In this document: positions 37,900 through 45,480 of the stretch, piece after piece
Numbering within the stretch: position 1 is the first letter of the stretch
How the letters are laid out: every line of letters begins with the position of its first letter
Assembly (NCBI GenBank): GCA_913778905.1
Contig: CAJYYA010000021.1
Span: forward strand, 21,262-85,261
Direction: 5' to 3'
Origin: an uncultured Naasia sp.
GTDB taxonomy: Bacteria > Actinomycetota > Actinomycetes > Actinomycetales > Microbacteriaceae
DNA length: 64,000 nucleotides
Notes under the pieces: generated by a model
What the model saw: the letters and a program-made list of their open reading frames with translations, nothing else
What the model was told of the DNA's origin: nothing
Databases searched by the model: none
Program-made: the position numbers and the translations under genes

Positions 37900-38958
37900 G
37901 TGCCTCTGACCCCGCCCATGCGAGCCGCCGCTCGCGTGCCGCTGCTGCAGGTCGTCAAGACGGCCATCGCCGTGGTCGCGAGCTGGTTTCTGGCCACCCT
38001 GCTGCTCCCGAACGCGATGCCGGTCTTCGCCGTCGTCGCGGCCGTCATCGTGGTGCAGCCCAGCGTGAACCAGACGTATGCGCGGGCGGTCGAACGCAGT
38101 TTCGGTGTCGTCCTGGGAGTGCTGGTGGCACTCGCAGCCGTAGCCGTCTTCGGCCAGCACTCGTGGCTGGTGCTCGCTGCGACCGTCGTCGCGCTGTTCG
38201 TCGGGTGGGCTCTACGTCTCCCGCCCGGTTCGAGTGCGCAGATCGCGATCAGCGCGCTCCTCGTCCTCACGATCGGTGCGGCGACCCCCGACTACGCCCT
38301 CATCCGCATCGCGGAGACGGTCTTGGGCGCCGTCGTCGCGCTCGTCATCAACGCCGCCCTCGCCCCACCGCTCGCGACGGCTCCGGTCCGCGCCGCCGTC
38401 GGACGCCTCGCCCGTGCCGAGGCGGACCGGATGGACGATCTCGCCGGCCTGCTCGAGAGCGATCCCGATCGGGAGACGCGCGATGCGGCCCTCGTTCGTG
38501 TCCGGGAGCTGCGCACCCTCCGCACCGATGCGCAGGAGGCGATCACGCGCGGCACCGACAGCCTCGCGTTCAACCCGCGGCGATCCCGGGCCAAGGACCA
38601 GTTCGAGAGGGATCAGGCTCTCTTCGCACGCCTCGATCCGCTCGTGACCCGGATCGTGGGGATGACGAGGACCTTCCACGACCAGTGGGATGCTTCCCTC
38701 TCCGACGAGCCCCTCGTCGAGGGCATCGCCGAGGAGCTCCGCCGCGCCGCGCACGACCTCCGACTCCTGGTGCGCCACGAGGAGACAGCCGCGAACCCGA
38801 AGCGCCAGACGACCCCCGCGCCGGAGGCGGAGCCCACGCCTGCCCCCGCGCTCACGCGCCCGATCGCGCTTCCCGAACCGAACGTCCGGCACTGGGTGCT
38901 CCTCGGCGCCCTCCTCGAGGACCTCCGCCGCATCCGCGAGGAGGTCGTCGGTGAGTGA
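37900..38958 (+). CDS. FUSC family (aromatic acid exporter-like) membrane protein
   Basis: Protein of 352 residues with five or six hydrophobic helices in residues 15-155 (from LLQVVKTAIAVVASWFLATLL onward). A cytosolic helical region follows and ends in a Pro/Ala-rich linker and a final helix. The motif QPSVNQTYARAVERSFGVVLG is typical of FUSC/YccS-like proteins. Family members export aromatic acids or other organic anions. The gene overlaps the following hydrolase by 8 bases. Confidence 0.85.
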   Translation: MPLTPPMRAAARVPLLQVVKTAIAVVASWFLATLLLPNAMPVFAVVAAVIVVQPSVNQTYARAVERSFGVVLGVLVALAAVAVFGQHSWLVLAATVVALFVGWALRLPPGSSAQIAISALLVLTIGAATPDYALIRIAETVLGAVVALVINAALAPPLATAPVRAAVGRLARAEADRMDDLAGLLESDPDRETRDAALVRVRELRTLRTDAQEAITRGTDSLAFNPRRSRAKDQFERDQALFARLDPLVTRIVGMTRTFHDQWDASLSDEPLVEGIAEELRRAAHDLRLLVRHEETAANPKRQTTPAPEAEPTPAPALTRPIALPEPNVRHWVLLGALLEDLRRIREEVVGE

Positions 38959-39898
38959 ACCCGCGCCCGAGGCGGACGGCCGCGTCCGCACCGTGGCCGT
39001 GCCGACCGGCATCGGCGAGGCGCTCATCGAACTCGCGGACCAGCGCCTGTCCGCGCCGTCCGGTCACGGCAAGTACTTCCTCATCCACGGCGCCTCGGGG
39101 TCGTCGCGCACGTGGGACCGCATCGTCTCGCACCCGTTCGCGCGCCGAGGAGCGGCGATCATCGCGTGCATCGACCTGCCCGGCTGGGGGGCCACATCGG
39201 CCGTCCTGCCCGCGGGTGCGACGCTCGCCGACATGCGCGACGCTGTGATCGCCTGCCTCGACGTGCTCGACGAGCGGACGGGCTCGAACGACCCATGGCA
39301 TCTCGTGGGCCACTCGATGGGCGGCCTCCTCGCCCTCGAGGTCGCCGCATCGGTGCCGGATCGGATACGCGGGGTGACCGCCGTATCGCCGAGCGCGAGC
39401 GGCGTCATCGCGTCGGTTTCGCACCCGTGGCGGACGCTGACCGGCGGTCGGCACGGTGGTGGGCTGCCCGCGCTCGTGCTGCTCGCCGGCGGATTGCGTC
39501 CCTTCTCCCGCCTCGAGCGCTTTCCCCCTGGACTGGTCCGATTCGCCATCCGGATCGGGCTCATGCGCCTGCTGGTGTCACCACTGTTCCGCCATCCGAG
39601 ACGGATCCCGTTCGAGACGGTTCGTCAACTGGGCTTCGAGATGCGACCTCGATCGTTCCGCGCGGCGACCGAATCGATCGTCGGCTACGACATCGGACGG
39701 TGGCGGCGCATCGAGTCGCCGCTCACGACCATCGAAGGCGACCGCGACGTCTTCGTGGGCGAGCAGGACGCCGAGGGCGTCGCCGTCGTCCTCCCGGCGA
39801 CCCATCGGGTGGTCATCGCCGACTGCGGCCACTTCCCCCACGTCGAGCACGCCACCACGGTCGCCGGCCTCATCTGGCGCCCCGTACCGAGTCCCTAA
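38951..39898 (+). CDS. Alpha/beta hydrolase
   Basis: Alpha/beta-hydrolase fold protein of 315 residues. LIHGASGSSRTW gives the oxyanion region, GHSMGGLLALE is the nucleophile elbow (Ser in GxSxG), and ADCGHFPHVE gives the catalytic His. An Asp in EGDRDVFV is the likely acid. The GTG at 38951 overlaps the FUSC stop, so translation is probably coupled. Possibly it hydrolyses an ester whose acid product is exported by FUSC (inference). Confidence 0.85.
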   Translation: MSEPAPEADGRVRTVAVPTGIGEALIELADQRLSAPSGHGKYFLIHGASGSSRTWDRIVSHPFARRGAAIIACIDLPGWGATSAVLPAGATLADMRDAVIACLDVLDERTGSNDPWHLVGHSMGGLLALEVAASVPDRIRGVTAVSPSASGVIASVSHPWRTLTGGRHGGGLPALVLLAGGLRPFSRLERFPPGLVRFAIRIGLMRLLVSPLFRHPRRIPFETVRQLGFEMRPRSFRAATESIVGYDIGRWRRIESPLTTIEGDRDVFVGEQDAEGVAVVLPATHRVVIADCGHFPHVEHATTVAGLIWRPVPSP

Positions 39899-39918
39899 CC
39901 CTAGGTCGCGCTGTGCGC

Positions 39919-40067
39919 TCTCGGTACGCTCCTCTACTCGAGCCGTCTCGATACGGCCTAGCGGCCTACTCGACGTCCGGAACGGCGGCATCGGCGGAGC
40001 CGATTCCGCTTGCGCGAAAGCGGCGTCTGCCCATGGAGGCCGAGTAGGGGCCGCGTATCGAGGCCCG
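39919..40067. repeat. Dispersed palindromic repeat, copy 3
   Basis: About 150 bases of mosaic palindrome between the hydrolase and the convergent GH3 gene. Modules CTACTCGAGCCGTCTCGATACGGCC and GGCCTACTCGACGTCCG are shared with copy 4 at 52224-52371. A unique inner hairpin, GCCGATTCCGCTTGC/GCGAAAGCGGC, is inserted between the modules. Confidence 0.7.
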
Positions 40068-40104
40068 CCGTCGGAGAAGTCGAAGGCGTACCGCCCCGAG
40101 GTGA

Positions 40105-41298
40105 CTACTCGTCGCGGGCCAGGATCCGAGCCTTCAGGACGTGGCGCACAGCGTCGTCGAGGCGGTCCTGAGAGAGCTGGCCGTTCTGGACGGCGGCGAC
40201 GATGCCGTTCTTCAGCTGGTCCGGGGACACTCCCGACGTCGCGTCGTCGTGCGCGAGCACATGCAGCAGCAGGTCCCCGCCCGCGCCCAATGCGCGAACG
40301 GCGTTGGCAACCGGGTCCGCGTACTCGTCCTGACCGGAGTTCAGCAGCATCAGCATGTCGTCGGTCACGACCAGCCCGTCGAAGCCCATGTCGTTCCGCA
40401 GGATGTCGTGCCACTTCGTCGAGAAGGTGGCGATGTCGGGATCGACCGAGGAGTAGAGGAGGTGGCCGGTCATGACGGCCTCGGCTCCCGCACCGATCCC
40501 TCGCTCGAAGGGCACCGCATCCGTGGTGCTCCATTCGGCTTGGGAGACGTCGGTCACCGGGATCGAGTTATGCGAGTTCGCCTCCGAACGGCCGTGCCCC
40601 GGGAAGTGCTTGAGTGTCGACAGTACGAGGCCGCGCTCACCCAGAACCGCCTGTTCCACACGGTCCCCCGCCGAAGTCGGATCACCCCCGAAGACGCGAT
40701 CGAAGATGAACGAGTCCGGATCCGACGTCATGTCGGCGATGACCCCGAAGTTGAGGTTCGCCCCGGCCGTGTTCACCAGCTGACCGCGCGAGGCGAATGC
40801 GGACCTGGTGTTCTCCGCCGGCTCGTTCTTGAGAGTGGCCGCGGCGGGGAACGTGTCGTCGTCGAGGCGCGCGACGTCTCCGCCCTCCTCGTCGATCCCG
40901 ATCAGCGGGGGCAGGTCCGAGGATGTCGCCTTGATCGCCGCGGTGATGGGTTGGACCGACGCAGCGGTCGACGGCACGTTGTCACCCATGAGGATGAAGC
41001 CGCCCGCACCCGTCGTGGTCATGTAGGAGGCGAGGTCGGACGGGTCGGTGCCGGGCGTGTGGAGCATGAGCACGGTGGCGGCCTTGGTGGCCAGGTCCAT
41101 CTTCGCCAGGCGCTCGTCGATCTCCGCGGCCACCGGGTCGACGGGAGTCGGCGACGCCGACGGGGTCGAGGGCACCGGACTCGGCGCGGGCGGGGTGTCG
41201 CCGCCGCCGACGCACCCGGTCAGCAGAAGCGGGGCGAGGAGGAGCCCGAGGGCTGCACGGCGGACCACGGGACGACGTACGGGAGCGACGACAGGCAC
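40105..41298 (-). CDS. Glycoside hydrolase family 3 lipoprotein (NagZ-like)
   Basis: Exported GH3 enzyme of 397 residues, most similar to beta-N-acetylhexosaminidases. A lipoprotein signal ends in LTGC (Cys29), and a Pro/Ser/Thr-rich linker of about 25 residues follows. The catalytic domain has IGIDEEGG, the KHFPGHG motif typical of NagZ with its His/Asp dyad loop, and the nucleophile Asp in LVVTDDMLM. It is probably anchored to the outer face of the membrane and acts on cell-wall or chitin fragments. The GTG at 41298 is chosen to start just before the signal peptide. Confidence 0.9.
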   Translation of the reverse strand: MPVVAPVRRPVVRRAALGLLLAPLLLTGCVGGGDTPPAPSPVPSTPSASPTPVDPVAAEIDERLAKMDLATKAATVLMLHTPGTDPSDLASYMTTTGAGGFILMGDNVPSTAASVQPITAAIKATSSDLPPLIGIDEEGGDVARLDDDTFPAAATLKNEPAENTRSAFASRGQLVNTAGANLNFGVIADMTSDPDSFIFDRVFGGDPTSAGDRVEQAVLGERGLVLSTLKHFPGHGRSEANSHNSIPVTDVSQAEWSTTDAVPFERGIGAGAEAVMTGHLLYSSVDPDIATFSTKWHDILRNDMGFDGLVVTDDMLMLLNSGQDEYADPVANAVRALGAGGDLLLHVLAHDDATSGVSPDQLKNGIVAAVQNGQLSQDRLDDAVRHVLKARILARDE

Positions 41299-41380
41299 GA
41301 CTGCGAGGATATCTCCGCGCGGACGTTCGAGGCCCTGCCCACAGCCCGCGTCGTGAGGGGTCCGCCTACGATCGAGCCTC

Positions 41381-42196
41381 ATGCTGGCACTGCTCCGCGC
41401 CTCCCACCCCGCTCCGGGAGCCGCCGTCACGATCGTCGCCGGTGTCCTCGCGGCCGCGGTGGGACTGGGACCGGTGCAGATCGCGCTCGTCGTCGCCGTC
41501 ATGGCTCTCGATCAGCTCTCGGTGGGTTGGTCGAACGACTGGATCGACGCCGGACGGGACCGCGCGAGCGGTCGCCGGGACAAGCCGGTCGCCACGGGCG
41601 AGGTGTCGGTCCGGATCGCGCGGTTCGCCGCGCTGGCATCGGCGCTGGCCTCGCTCGTCCTCGGCTTCGCGCTGGGCCCGGCCGCCGGGCTCGCTCACGC
41701 CCTCTTCCTGGTGTCGGCATGGGCCTACAACGCCGGCCTCAAGCGCACGGCCCTCTCGGTCGTCCCCTACGTCGTCAGCTTCGGGATCCTGCCGGCGTTC
41801 GTGACGCTGGCCCTCCAGCCGCCGCGATGGCCGGACTGGTGGGTCCTGGCCGCCGGTTCCGCCCTGGGGATCGCGGCGCACCTGGCGAACGTCCTCCCGG
41901 ATCTCGAGGATGACGCGGCGACCGGGGTGCGCGGCTTCCCGCATCGTCTGGGGGCCCGCGCCTCCGGCATCGGCGCGTTCACCGTGCTGGCTACGGCCTC
42001 CGTCCTCCTCGCCGTCTTCGTCTCCGGGGTGGGCGCGGTGGTCGGGTGCGTCATCGTGATCCTCGTGAGCATCGCAGGGGTCACGCTGGTCCTCCGGGGT
42101 CGTCTGACGCGCACGCTGTTCGTCCTCATCCTCGTGAGTGCACTCGTCATCGTCGTCTCGCTGGCGGCCGCCGGACCCGAGCTGCTCGGGAGCTGA
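41381..42196 (+). CDS. UbiA family prenyltransferase-like protein
   Basis: Polytopic membrane protein of 271 residues of the UbiA superfamily, with about eight helices. The first Asp-rich motif is NDWIDAGRDRASGRRDKP, and the second is NVLPDLEDD, which together bind Mg-prenyl diphosphate. The acceptor substrate is unknown. It starts 82 bases from the divergent GH3 gene and precedes the alditol oxidase gene by 40 bases, so the three following genes may form an operon. Confidence 0.88.
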   Translation: MLALLRASHPAPGAAVTIVAGVLAAAVGLGPVQIALVVAVMALDQLSVGWSNDWIDAGRDRASGRRDKPVATGEVSVRIARFAALASALASLVLGFALGPAAGLAHALFLVSAWAYNAGLKRTALSVVPYVVSFGILPAFVTLALQPPRWPDWWVLAAGSALGIAAHLANVLPDLEDDAATGVRGFPHRLGARASGIGAFTVLATASVLLAVFVSGVGAVVGCVIVILVSIAGVTLVLRGRLTRTLFVLILVSALVIVVSLAAAGPELLGS

Positions 42197-42236
42197 TTCC
42201 CGTGCCCTGCACCCTGTCGGAGGAAGGGCATAGCCT

Positions 42237-43496
42237 GTGCGGGTGACAGCGGAGCGCAACTGGGCAGGCAACCACGTCTTCACGGCCGACAGGGTCGAGC
42301 GGCCGACGACGGTCGAGGAATTGAGAGGAATCGTCACGGGCAATCCCCGCGTGCGCGCCCTCGGGTCCCGGCATTCGTTCAACGATCTCGCCGACTCCGC
42401 GGGCGGCGTGCTGATCGAGCTCGGCGAGTTGGACGTCCCCCTCGACATCGATCGCGACGCGTCGATCGTCTGGGCTCCGGCGGGTATGCGGTACGGGGAT
42501 CTGGCCTCCACCCTGCAGGCGGAGGGCCTGGCTCTGCACAACCTCGCCTCGCTCCCCCACATCTCCCTGGCCGGGACCGTCGCGACCGGCACTCACGGAT
42601 CCGGCATCCGCAACGGCAGCCTGGCCACCGCAGTGGCCGGTCTCGAACTCGTCACAGCTGCGGGCGAGGTGCTGGTCCTGCGGCGAGGTGACGCCGACTT
42701 CGACGGCGCCGTGGTCTCGCTGGGCGCTCTCGGCATCGTGACCCGTGTCGCTCTCGACGTACAGCCCACCTTCCAGATCGAGCAGCGCGTCTTCGTCGAC
42801 CTCCCCATGGACGTGGTCGAGACCCGGCTGCTGGAAATCCTCGGGGTGGGCTACAGCACGAGCCTGTTCACCCGCTGGAGCGAGCCGACCATCGACCAGC
42901 TCTGGGTCAAGTCCGAGCCGGGCGACGATTCCGTCCAAGGCTTCGGAGGCACCCCGTCCGCGGTGGCGATGCATCCGATCGCCGGCGTGGATGCGCGATT
43001 CACCACGGATCAACTCCAGTCGCCGGGGCCGTGGCTGGACCGGCTGCCGCATTTCAAGCTGGAGTTCACCCCCAGCGCCGGTGAGGAGATCCAGAGCGAG
43101 TTCTTCGTGGACGCCTCCGACGGCCCGGCCGCGTTCGCGGTCGTGAAGGGCTTCGCCGATCGCATCGCGCCGCTGCTCTTCGTCTGCGAGATCCGGGCGA
43201 TCGCCGCCGACGATCTCTGGCTGAGCGGGGCATACGGCCGGCCCACGGTCGCGTTCCATTTCACCTGGCAGTCGCGCGAGGACGAGGTCCGCGAGGTCCT
43301 CGTCGACCTCGAGGCCGCCCTCGCCGAGTTCGGCGCCCGCCCGCACTGGGGAAAGGTGTTCACCGCGGGTGCGGAGCAGATCCGGCCGCTCTACCCGCGG
43401 TTCGACGCCTTCCTCGAGCTCCGCGACCGCTTGGACCCCGAAGGCCGCTTCCGCAACGACTACACCGATCGGGTCATCGACGGAACCGCCTCATGA
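42237..43496 (+). CDS. FAD-dependent alditol oxidase family protein
   Basis: Flavoprotein of 419 residues that closely follows the pattern of Streptomyces AldO (VAO/PCMH fold). With the GTG start at 42237, the His of SRHSFND falls at position 46, as in AldO, where it carries covalent FAD. From memory of AldO, its catalytic residues are also matched: the Ser in NLASLPHIS, Glu and Arg in CEIRA, His and Thr in FHFTW and Lys in HWGKVFT. The expected reaction is oxidation of polyols such as xylitol or sorbitol with O2 to the aldose and H2O2. GGAGGA lies 12 bases before the start. It overlaps the next gene (ATGA). Confidence 0.9.
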   Translation: MRVTAERNWAGNHVFTADRVERPTTVEELRGIVTGNPRVRALGSRHSFNDLADSAGGVLIELGELDVPLDIDRDASIVWAPAGMRYGDLASTLQAEGLALHNLASLPHISLAGTVATGTHGSGIRNGSLATAVAGLELVTAAGEVLVLRRGDADFDGAVVSLGALGIVTRVALDVQPTFQIEQRVFVDLPMDVVETRLLEILGVGYSTSLFTRWSEPTIDQLWVKSEPGDDSVQGFGGTPSAVAMHPIAGVDARFTTDQLQSPGPWLDRLPHFKLEFTPSAGEEIQSEFFVDASDGPAAFAVVKGFADRIAPLLFVCEIRAIAADDLWLSGAYGRPTVAFHFTWQSREDEVREVLVDLEAALAEFGARPHWGKVFTAGAEQIRPLYPRFDAFLELRDRLDPEGRFRNDYTDRVIDGTAS

Positions 43497-44677
43497 CACC
43501 CGCTCCTCGGCAGCTGCTGACCGACGAGCTGCTCGAGACCTTCCGCGACCGGGCCGCCGACTACGACGAAGCGAACGCCTTCTTCCAGGACGACTTCGAC
43601 GATCTCGTCCGCGTCGGGTACCTGAAGGCCATGGTGCCCGAGGAGCTCGGCGGCAGTGGCTTCACACTGACCGAGATGGCCGCGGAACAGCGACGGCTCG
43701 CCGCCGCGGCCCCCGCGACCGCTCTCGGGATCAACATGCATCTCGTCTGGACGAGCGTCGCCCGAGTGGTGCAGGCCCGGGGCTTCGATTTCCTCGACCG
43801 GGTGCTGACCGACACCGCCGACGGCGAGGTATTCGCCTTCGCCATCAGCGAGGCCGGGAACGATCTCGTCCTATTCGGCTCGCGGACGCGGGCGGAAGCC
43901 GACAGTGACGGCGGCTACCGCTTCACGGGCACCAAGATCTTCTCCTCCCTCTCCCCCGTCTGGACGAGGTTGAGCGTGTTCGGCCTCGACGACGGAGTCG
44001 GTGAGGCGGGCTCCGATGTCGCCCGTCATACGCCCGCTCTGGTGCACGGCTTCCTGCGCCGCGACGCCGCGGGGCATTCCTCGCTCGACGACTGGGACAC
44101 GCTCGGCATGCGTGCGACCCAGAGCCGCTCGACCGTGCTCGACGGTGCCCGGGTGCTGCCCGAGGATGTCTTCCGCCGGCTACCTGCCGGCCCGGTGGCG
44201 GACCCGCTCATCTTCGGGATCTTCGCGAGCTTCGAGATCCTCCTCGCGGCGGTCTACACGGGTATCGGCGACCGTGCGCTCGAGCTGGCGGTGGCTAATG
44301 CCACCCGGCGAACCTCGATGAAGAACCATGGGGCGAGCTACTCCCGCGATCCCGACATCCGGTGGCGGATCGCCGACGCCGCCATCGCGCACGACGCGCT
44401 CGGGCCGCAGCTGCAGGTTCTGGCATCGGACGTGGATTCCCTCGTCGACCACGGTCCGATGTGGTTCGCCAAACTCGTCGGACTCAAGGTGCGTGCGACG
44501 GAAACGGCTCGCACCGTGGTCGACGCGGCGATCCGGGTGTCGGGCGGCTCGTCCTATTCGTCGTCGTCGGAGCTCTCGCGACTGTATCGCGACGTCCTCG
44601 CGGGGATGTTCCACCCGTCGGACGACGAGTCGGCTCATTCGACGGTGGCCACGGCACTGCTCGGCCCTCTCGAATGA
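43493..44677 (+). CDS. Acyl-CoA dehydrogenase family protein
   Basis: Flavoprotein of 394 residues with the acyl-CoA dehydrogenase fold. An N-terminal helical domain contains GYLKAMVPEELGGSG, the middle beta-domain has AFAISEAGND and FTGTKIFSSLSP, and the C-terminal helical domain contains IRVSGGSSYSSSSELSRLYRDVLAG. I do not see the typical catalytic Glu context with confidence, so it could instead be a flavin-dependent monooxygenase or a nitroalkane-oxidase-like enzyme. It is translationally coupled to the alditol oxidase, which suggests a shared pathway, though none is obvious. Confidence 0.82.
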   Translation: MTPAPRQLLTDELLETFRDRAADYDEANAFFQDDFDDLVRVGYLKAMVPEELGGSGFTLTEMAAEQRRLAAAAPATALGINMHLVWTSVARVVQARGFDFLDRVLTDTADGEVFAFAISEAGNDLVLFGSRTRAEADSDGGYRFTGTKIFSSLSPVWTRLSVFGLDDGVGEAGSDVARHTPALVHGFLRRDAAGHSSLDDWDTLGMRATQSRSTVLDGARVLPEDVFRRLPAGPVADPLIFGIFASFEILLAAVYTGIGDRALELAVANATRRTSMKNHGASYSRDPDIRWRIADAAIAHDALGPQLQVLASDVDSLVDHGPMWFAKLVGLKVRATETARTVVDAAIRVSGGSSYSSSSELSRLYRDVLAGMFHPSDDESAHSTVATALLGPLE

Positions 44678-44723
44678 CGCCGTCGAACGCTCGGGTCGGC
44701 CGCAAGATCATCACGGAGCCGGC

Positions 44724-45239
44724 ATGCCGAGCCTAGAGCTGCGCCTCGACGATGCCGGGGACGCGGCGGTGCGGGCGGAGTGGGCGGCGCTGCAGGCGGC
44801 CGGTCTCCCGAGTCAGGCGGACCACACCGGTGAGTCGAACGCGCCCCACATCACGGTCGCGTACTTCACGGCCGATCTGGATCCGTATCCGGTGAGCCCG
44901 CCTCCGGGCGAGCTGGTGCTGGGGTCGCCGCTCCTGTTCCGCAGGAAGCGTGGGGTCGTCCTCGGCCGCCAGGTGCTCGTGACCCGGGCTCTGCTCGACT
45001 GGCACGCCGAGGTCCATGCGTCACTCGGCGACGAGCTCGACGTCGATCGGCGCACGCGGCCTGACGCGTGGACCCCGCACGTGACGCTGGCCATGTCCAT
45101 GCCGCTGGAGTCGCTTCCCCTGGCCCTCGAGACGCTGACGCCTCTGGCGGACCTCTGCACGACGCCGACCTCGGTCCGGATGTGGAACGGCCGGCTGAAA
45201 GAGCTCACCGACCTCACGGCCCTCGCCGCCAGGGCCTGA
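44724..45239 (+). CDS. 2'-5' RNA ligase/cyclic phosphodiesterase superfamily protein
   Basis: Protein of 171 residues with the two HxT/S-like motifs of the 2H phosphoesterase fold: HITVAYF near residue 45 and HVTLAMS near residue 117. The N-terminus carries the LELRLDD strand. Such enzymes open or form 2',5' or cyclic phosphodiesters in RNA. The physiological substrate is unknown. The ATG at 44724 has a CGGAG box 7 bases upstream. The gene ends just before a tandem repeat array. Confidence 0.78.
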   Translation: MPSLELRLDDAGDAAVRAEWAALQAAGLPSQADHTGESNAPHITVAYFTADLDPYPVSPPPGELVLGSPLLFRRKRGVVLGRQVLVTRALLDWHAEVHASLGDELDVDRRTRPDAWTPHVTLAMSMPLESLPLALETLTPLADLCTTPTSVRMWNGRLKELTDLTALAARA

Positions 45240-45250
45240 GCGCACCCCGC

Positions 45251-45459
45251 CTTCATATCGCTCCGCTCAATGGGCGGGCGGGAAGAGGACGCTCCCTTCA
45301 TTTCGCTCCGCTCAATGGGCGGGCGGGAAGAGGACGCTCCCTTCATATCGCTCCGCTCAATGGGCGGGCGGAGGGAAAACGGCGTCCCTTCATTCCGCTC
45401 CGCTCAATGGGCGGGCGGTGGAAGTACCTTCTCCGCCCATTGAGCGAAGCGAAATGAAG
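45251..45459. repeat. 45-bp tandem array with inverted end copy
   Basis: Three direct units start at 45251, 45296 and 45341, and a fourth divergent unit starts at 45388. All begin CTTCATWTCGCTCCGCTC and carry an AATGGGCGGGCGG core. The first two are 45 bp long and differ at one base. An inverted copy of the core (about 45433-45459) then pairs with the fourth unit in a 27-bp hairpin with two mismatches. The array separates the convergent ligase-like gene and cydDC and may act as their terminator. It is not a CRISPR, because there are no variable spacers. Confidence 0.85.
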
Positions 45460-45480
45460 GAGCCCCCGGATAGCTCGACC

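Noticed and set aside
45251..45459. Array taken for a CRISPR or a repeat-protein gene
   Set aside because: Units are contiguous without unique spacers, and the last is inverted. Open frames across it merely translate the repeat and lack ribosome-binding sites.
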